From Phycisphaerae bacterium (GTDB taxonomy: Bacteria > Planctomycetota > Phycisphaerae > UBA1845 > UTPLA1), in the NCBI GenBank assembly GCA_029259995.1, contig JAJDEC010000051.1, positions 1 through 8,436 of the forward strand: a stretch of 8,436 nucleotides of DNA, in the 5' to 3' direction. The notes beneath the pieces were generated by a model. The model searched no databases and was not told where the DNA came from. It was given only the letters and a program-made list of their open reading frames with translations. The position numbers and the translations under genes were made by a program. Below, piece by piece: positions 6,701 through 8,436 of the stretch (the first letter of the stretch is position 1; every line of letters begins with the position of its first letter).

Positions 6701-6720
6701 CGATGAGCGCAGACTCGTCG
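6701..6720. terminator. Hairpin in the convergent gap, possible bidirectional terminator
   Basis: CGATGAG-CGCAGA-CTCGTCG forms a 7-bp stem with one G-T wobble and a 6-nt loop. It lies in the 68-bp gap between the MBL gene (plus, ends 6657) and the lipoprotein gene (minus, ends 6726), where termination in both directions is expected. No T tract follows on either strand, so it is not a classical intrinsic terminator. Confidence 0.35.
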
Positions 6721-6725
6721 GAGCA

Positions 6726-7616
6726 TCAACGGAAGCCCGGCGGATTGAGATTCAGGTCGACGTTCAGGTCGACCGTATAGACCGGCTGGAAGACGGCGAC
6801 GCGAAGCACTTCCCCCATCAGGATAAACGGCGTGAACATCGCGATCACGACGGCCTGTGTGACGGCGACCACCACGCCGACGACGAGATTGGCCATGGCA
6901 CTGATCAGGCCGCCCATGATCTCGACAATGACGTAGCCGATGGCCGCGAAGGCGGCGCGATGGAAGGATACAAAGGCGAGGATCAGCTGTGCAACCTGAT
7001 CCGGATTCGACGTCTTCACGCCCTTGTTGACATCGGGCAATCGCACTTTCCCGACGGGGTTCTCCGGCGGCACGGTCTCCGACACATCAATGCCGAGGAA
7101 TTCCTCGATCTCCGCCGTCACGTCGTCAACGGCCTGCGCCAGGTCGATATCGAATGGAAACGACTGCATGCCATCGTCGCCGGCAATTCCGGCGATGACC
7201 AGATCGACGCGCCCTTTCAGGCGCTGCGTGCTGATCTCTTCGTAGACCATTGTCAACGTCGAACCGTCGAAGCTCGTCGCCTTGGTAACGAGACCGTTGG
7301 CGAGCTCGACCTTTGCGACTTGCCCCTCGGAATTGCGATAGCTCGCGCCGTCGATTCTCTCAATGAGTCCGCTGTCGGAGAACTTACCGAACAGAAAGAC
7401 GTTCTCATTGCTGGCAAGCCGAATGGCGCCGAGCAGATCACTCGCCAGATCCGTGTTGATCAGAAGTCCGAACGGATTGGGCGTACCGGGCGTGCCAATG
7501 TTCAGGAAGTTGTTGAAGCCGCCGGTCGTGCAGCCTGCGGGGCCTGCGATCAGGACGGAGCATGCGAACGCCATCACGACGCGACTGAACGCGGTCGGTA
7601 GCTTGACTGGCGACAT
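6726..7616 (-). CDS. Predicted lipoprotein with hydrophobic C-terminal half, function unknown
   Basis: The 296-residue product has a signal peptide (basic start MSPVKLPTAFSR, hydrophobic core about 12-24) and a likely lipobox PAGC with Cys29. A Gly/Asn/Pro-rich stretch (30-50) follows, then a mixed region (about 55-185) that looks beta-rich, with segments such as VFLFGKFSDSGLIERIDG (73-90). Residues about 208-277 are strongly hydrophobic and Ala/Val/Ile/Met-rich, long enough for two or three membrane-spanning or membrane-associated helices; that is unusual for a lipoprotein. The C-terminus alternates charged and aliphatic residues (VDLNVDLNLN, 282-291). I do not recognise a family. The start is supported by AGGGAG 9 nt upstream and by the signal peptide directly after it. 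It is read towards the MBL gene, and a 468-bp gap separates it from the next minus-strand gene upstream, so it probably has its own promoter. Confidence 0.82.
   Translation of the reverse strand: MSPVKLPTAFSRVVMAFACSVLIAGPAGCTTGGFNNFLNIGTPGTPNPFGLLINTDLASDLLGAIRLASNENVFLFGKFSDSGLIERIDGASYRNSEGQVAKVELANGLVTKATSFDGSTLTMVYEEISTQRLKGRVDLVIAGIAGDDGMQSFPFDIDLAQAVDDVTAEIEEFLGIDVSETVPPENPVGKVRLPDVNKGVKTSNPDQVAQLILAFVSFHRAAFAAIGYVIVEIMGGLISAMANLVVGVVVAVTQAVVIAMFTPFILMGEVLRVAVFQPVYTVDLNVDLNLNPPGFR
6751..6774 (-). repeat. Tandem 12-bp repeat encoding VDLN-VDLN
   Basis: TTCAGGTCGACG and TTCAGGTCGACC (plus-strand view) lie side by side, differing only at the last base. They encode the doubled VDLN near the C-terminus of the lipoprotein. 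A partial third unit (ATTCAG-like, LN) adjoins at 6745-6750. It looks like a small recent duplication or a beta-strand repeat. Confidence 0.7.
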
Positions 7617-8084
7617 TATTGAGAACTCCCTGTTCCTTGCGAGGAAGCCGCATTGTGCGCGGGGCGGCTGTGAGATTCAATGTCAAAACGGGGTGCATAT
7701 CTTGCAGGTGGAGTGAATTGGGGACATCCGGAATCGGATCGGACACGAGAAGTCGGCTTCCGTGTACAAACGTTCAATTCGTCATCTAAGGTCATGTCAT
7801 TCATGGGTTTGACTCCGTTTTATTCGGGATTCGACTCATTTCCCCCCCCGCAAATCGGCGCAAATTCTGCAAAACTCCGGATCGCGTTCAACACTCGACA
7901 CGAACGACACGCGTTTCCGGAATTGACCTTGTTCGGCGTACGAAGGCGACGGGCCTCTGACCTGACTGGACCCATTGAGGGCCGAAAGGTTGAATTGAAT
8001 TGCGGCGGCGTACGTTTCGCGAATTTGCCAGTCACATGTGAGCGACGCTCCACGAGACGGGCGAGCCGCTGCCAGCAACAAGTC
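7617..8084. other. 468-bp region without a convincing gene
   Basis: This gap lies between two minus-strand genes and probably holds the leader and promoter of the lipoprotein. Frames open here on both strands have no protein-like signature and poor third-position GC bias. Visible items are a run of eight C (7842-7849), GCAAAT-type short repeats just after it (7850-7873), and a minus-strand TTGACA (7681-7686) with no good -10 at normal spacing. One minus-strand 62-codon frame (7616-7804) has a GGAG 8 nt upstream, and its TAA overlaps the lipoprotein ATG as TAATG; its composition looks noncoding. I cannot assign a defined promoter, RNA or mobile element. Confidence 0.6.
7626..7631 (-). promoter_or_regulatory. 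Ribosome binding site AGGGAG
   Basis: AGGGAG on the minus strand lies 9 nt before the ATG at 7616 of the lipoprotein gene. It supports that start over internal methionines such as Met15. Confidence 0.6.
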
Positions 8085-8131
8085 TCATGTTGCTCGTTCT
8101 TCGGTTCCCTTCCTGGCGTCTGATCGCCAGG
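8074..8131 (-). terminator. Two hairpins around the end of the membrane-protein gene
   Basis: CCTGGCG-TCTGAT-CGCCAGG (8112-8131) and AGCAACA-AGTCTCA-TGTTGCT (8074-8094) are perfect 7-bp stems with 6- and 7-nt loops. The second holds the TGA stop codon (8085-8087) in its loop; the first lies in the last codons. No T tract follows on the minus strand, so intrinsic termination is uncertain. They may mark the transcript end or protect the 3' end. Confidence 0.35.
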
Positions 8132-8436
8132 CCTGGATAAGCAGCGCGATGACAACGATCCAGAACAGGCCTGCGCATATGCCCGCCGCGAGTCGTTTGT
8201 TCGTCGGGAAGATGAAGACGTTGAGGATCACGACGATCGCAACGTAGCCCAATCCGTACCAGATCCAATTCCAGCGCCGATTGCGAGGATTGGCGCTGAC
8301 GCTCGTCGCCAACTTGTCGAGCGCGGCCTGCAAATCCTGTTCACGGCAATCCGGATCGGCCGTCGCCGGCGACTTCAGGATTCCCGCAATCAACTCGAAT
8401 TTCAACAGGTCGGCGTTGGATTCGAATGCGCGGGAC
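8085..8436 (-). CDS. Two-helix membrane protein, 5' end beyond the window, function unknown
   Basis: The frame is open from the right edge to the TGA at 8085, giving 116 residues of C-terminus. An internal TTG at 8405 could serve as a start, but nothing marks it as one and the frame continues upstream, so the gene is treated as truncated by the window. The first 50 residues are soluble and partly helical (SNADLLKFELIAGIL, then an Asp/Gln/Ala-rich helix). Two hydrophobic segments follow: WIWYGLGYVAIVVILNVFIF and, after a short PTNKR turn, a second from LAAGICAGLF to about IALLIQAW. The tail (RSDARKGTEERAT) is charged. A helical hairpin with both ends in the cytoplasm is likely. No family recognised. 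Third-position G/C richness and the membrane pattern support real coding. Confidence 0.7.
   Translation of the reverse strand, partial: SRAFESNADLLKFELIAGILKSPATADPDCREQDLQAALDKLATSVSANPRNRRWNWIWYGLGYVAIVVILNVFIFPTNKRLAAGICAGLFWIVVIALLIQAWRSDARKGTEERAT

Noticed and set aside
7657..7686. TTGACA on the minus strand upstream of the lipoprotein as a promoter
   Set aside because: The nearest -10-like hexamer (CACAAT) is 23 bp away, too far for a sigma70 promoter.
7680..8123. Plus-strand open frame of 147 codons in the gene-poor gap
   Set aside because: No ribosome binding site or domain, runs into the antisense of the membrane-protein gene, and shows no coding-like third-position bias.

Overview
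The window looks like chromosomal DNA of a GC-rich Gram-negative-type bacterium, most likely a planctomycete. This is inferred, not proven. The support is a Tat-exported DUF1800 lipoprotein, further predicted lipoproteins, a PQQ-like beta-propeller protein, mostly weak Shine-Dalgarno sequences and a UvrC-like protein with an unusual domain content. I saw no tRNA, rRNA, CRISPR array, insertion sequence or phage gene.

Layout. On the left, two minus-strand genes: a DUF1800 protein that runs off the left edge (1-1397), and upstream of it an OleD-like NAD(P)-dependent short-chain dehydrogenase (1632-2630). A 124-bp divergent intergenic region with short direct repeats separates the latter from a plus-strand UvrC-like gene (2755-3942). 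Next comes a plausible sigma70-type promoter with several small palindromes. It precedes a likely plus-strand transcription unit: a small lipoprotein (4065-4595), a secreted beta-propeller protein (4620-5963) and a glyoxalase-II/YcbL-like metallo-beta-lactamase-fold hydrolase (6007-6657). A short convergent gap leads to a minus-strand lipoprotein with a long hydrophobic C-terminal half (6726-7616). Then follow 468 bp without a convincing gene (7617-8084) and a minus-strand gene for a two-helix membrane protein that runs off the right edge (8085-8436).

How the parts relate. The genes do not form a recognisable single pathway. The plus-strand trio is close-spaced and shares a candidate promoter, but the link between envelope proteins and a cytosolic MBL hydrolase is only positional. 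The OleD-like reductase is an orphan as far as the window shows, since no oleA, oleB or oleC is present.

The most interesting item is the UvrC-like protein. It keeps the four cysteines matching the UvrC Fe-S cluster and a UVR motif, but appears to have lost three GIY-YIG catalytic residues and the whole C-terminal RNase H/HhH half. That suggests a non-nuclease UvrC paralogue. I do not see a clear-cut new multi-gene system.
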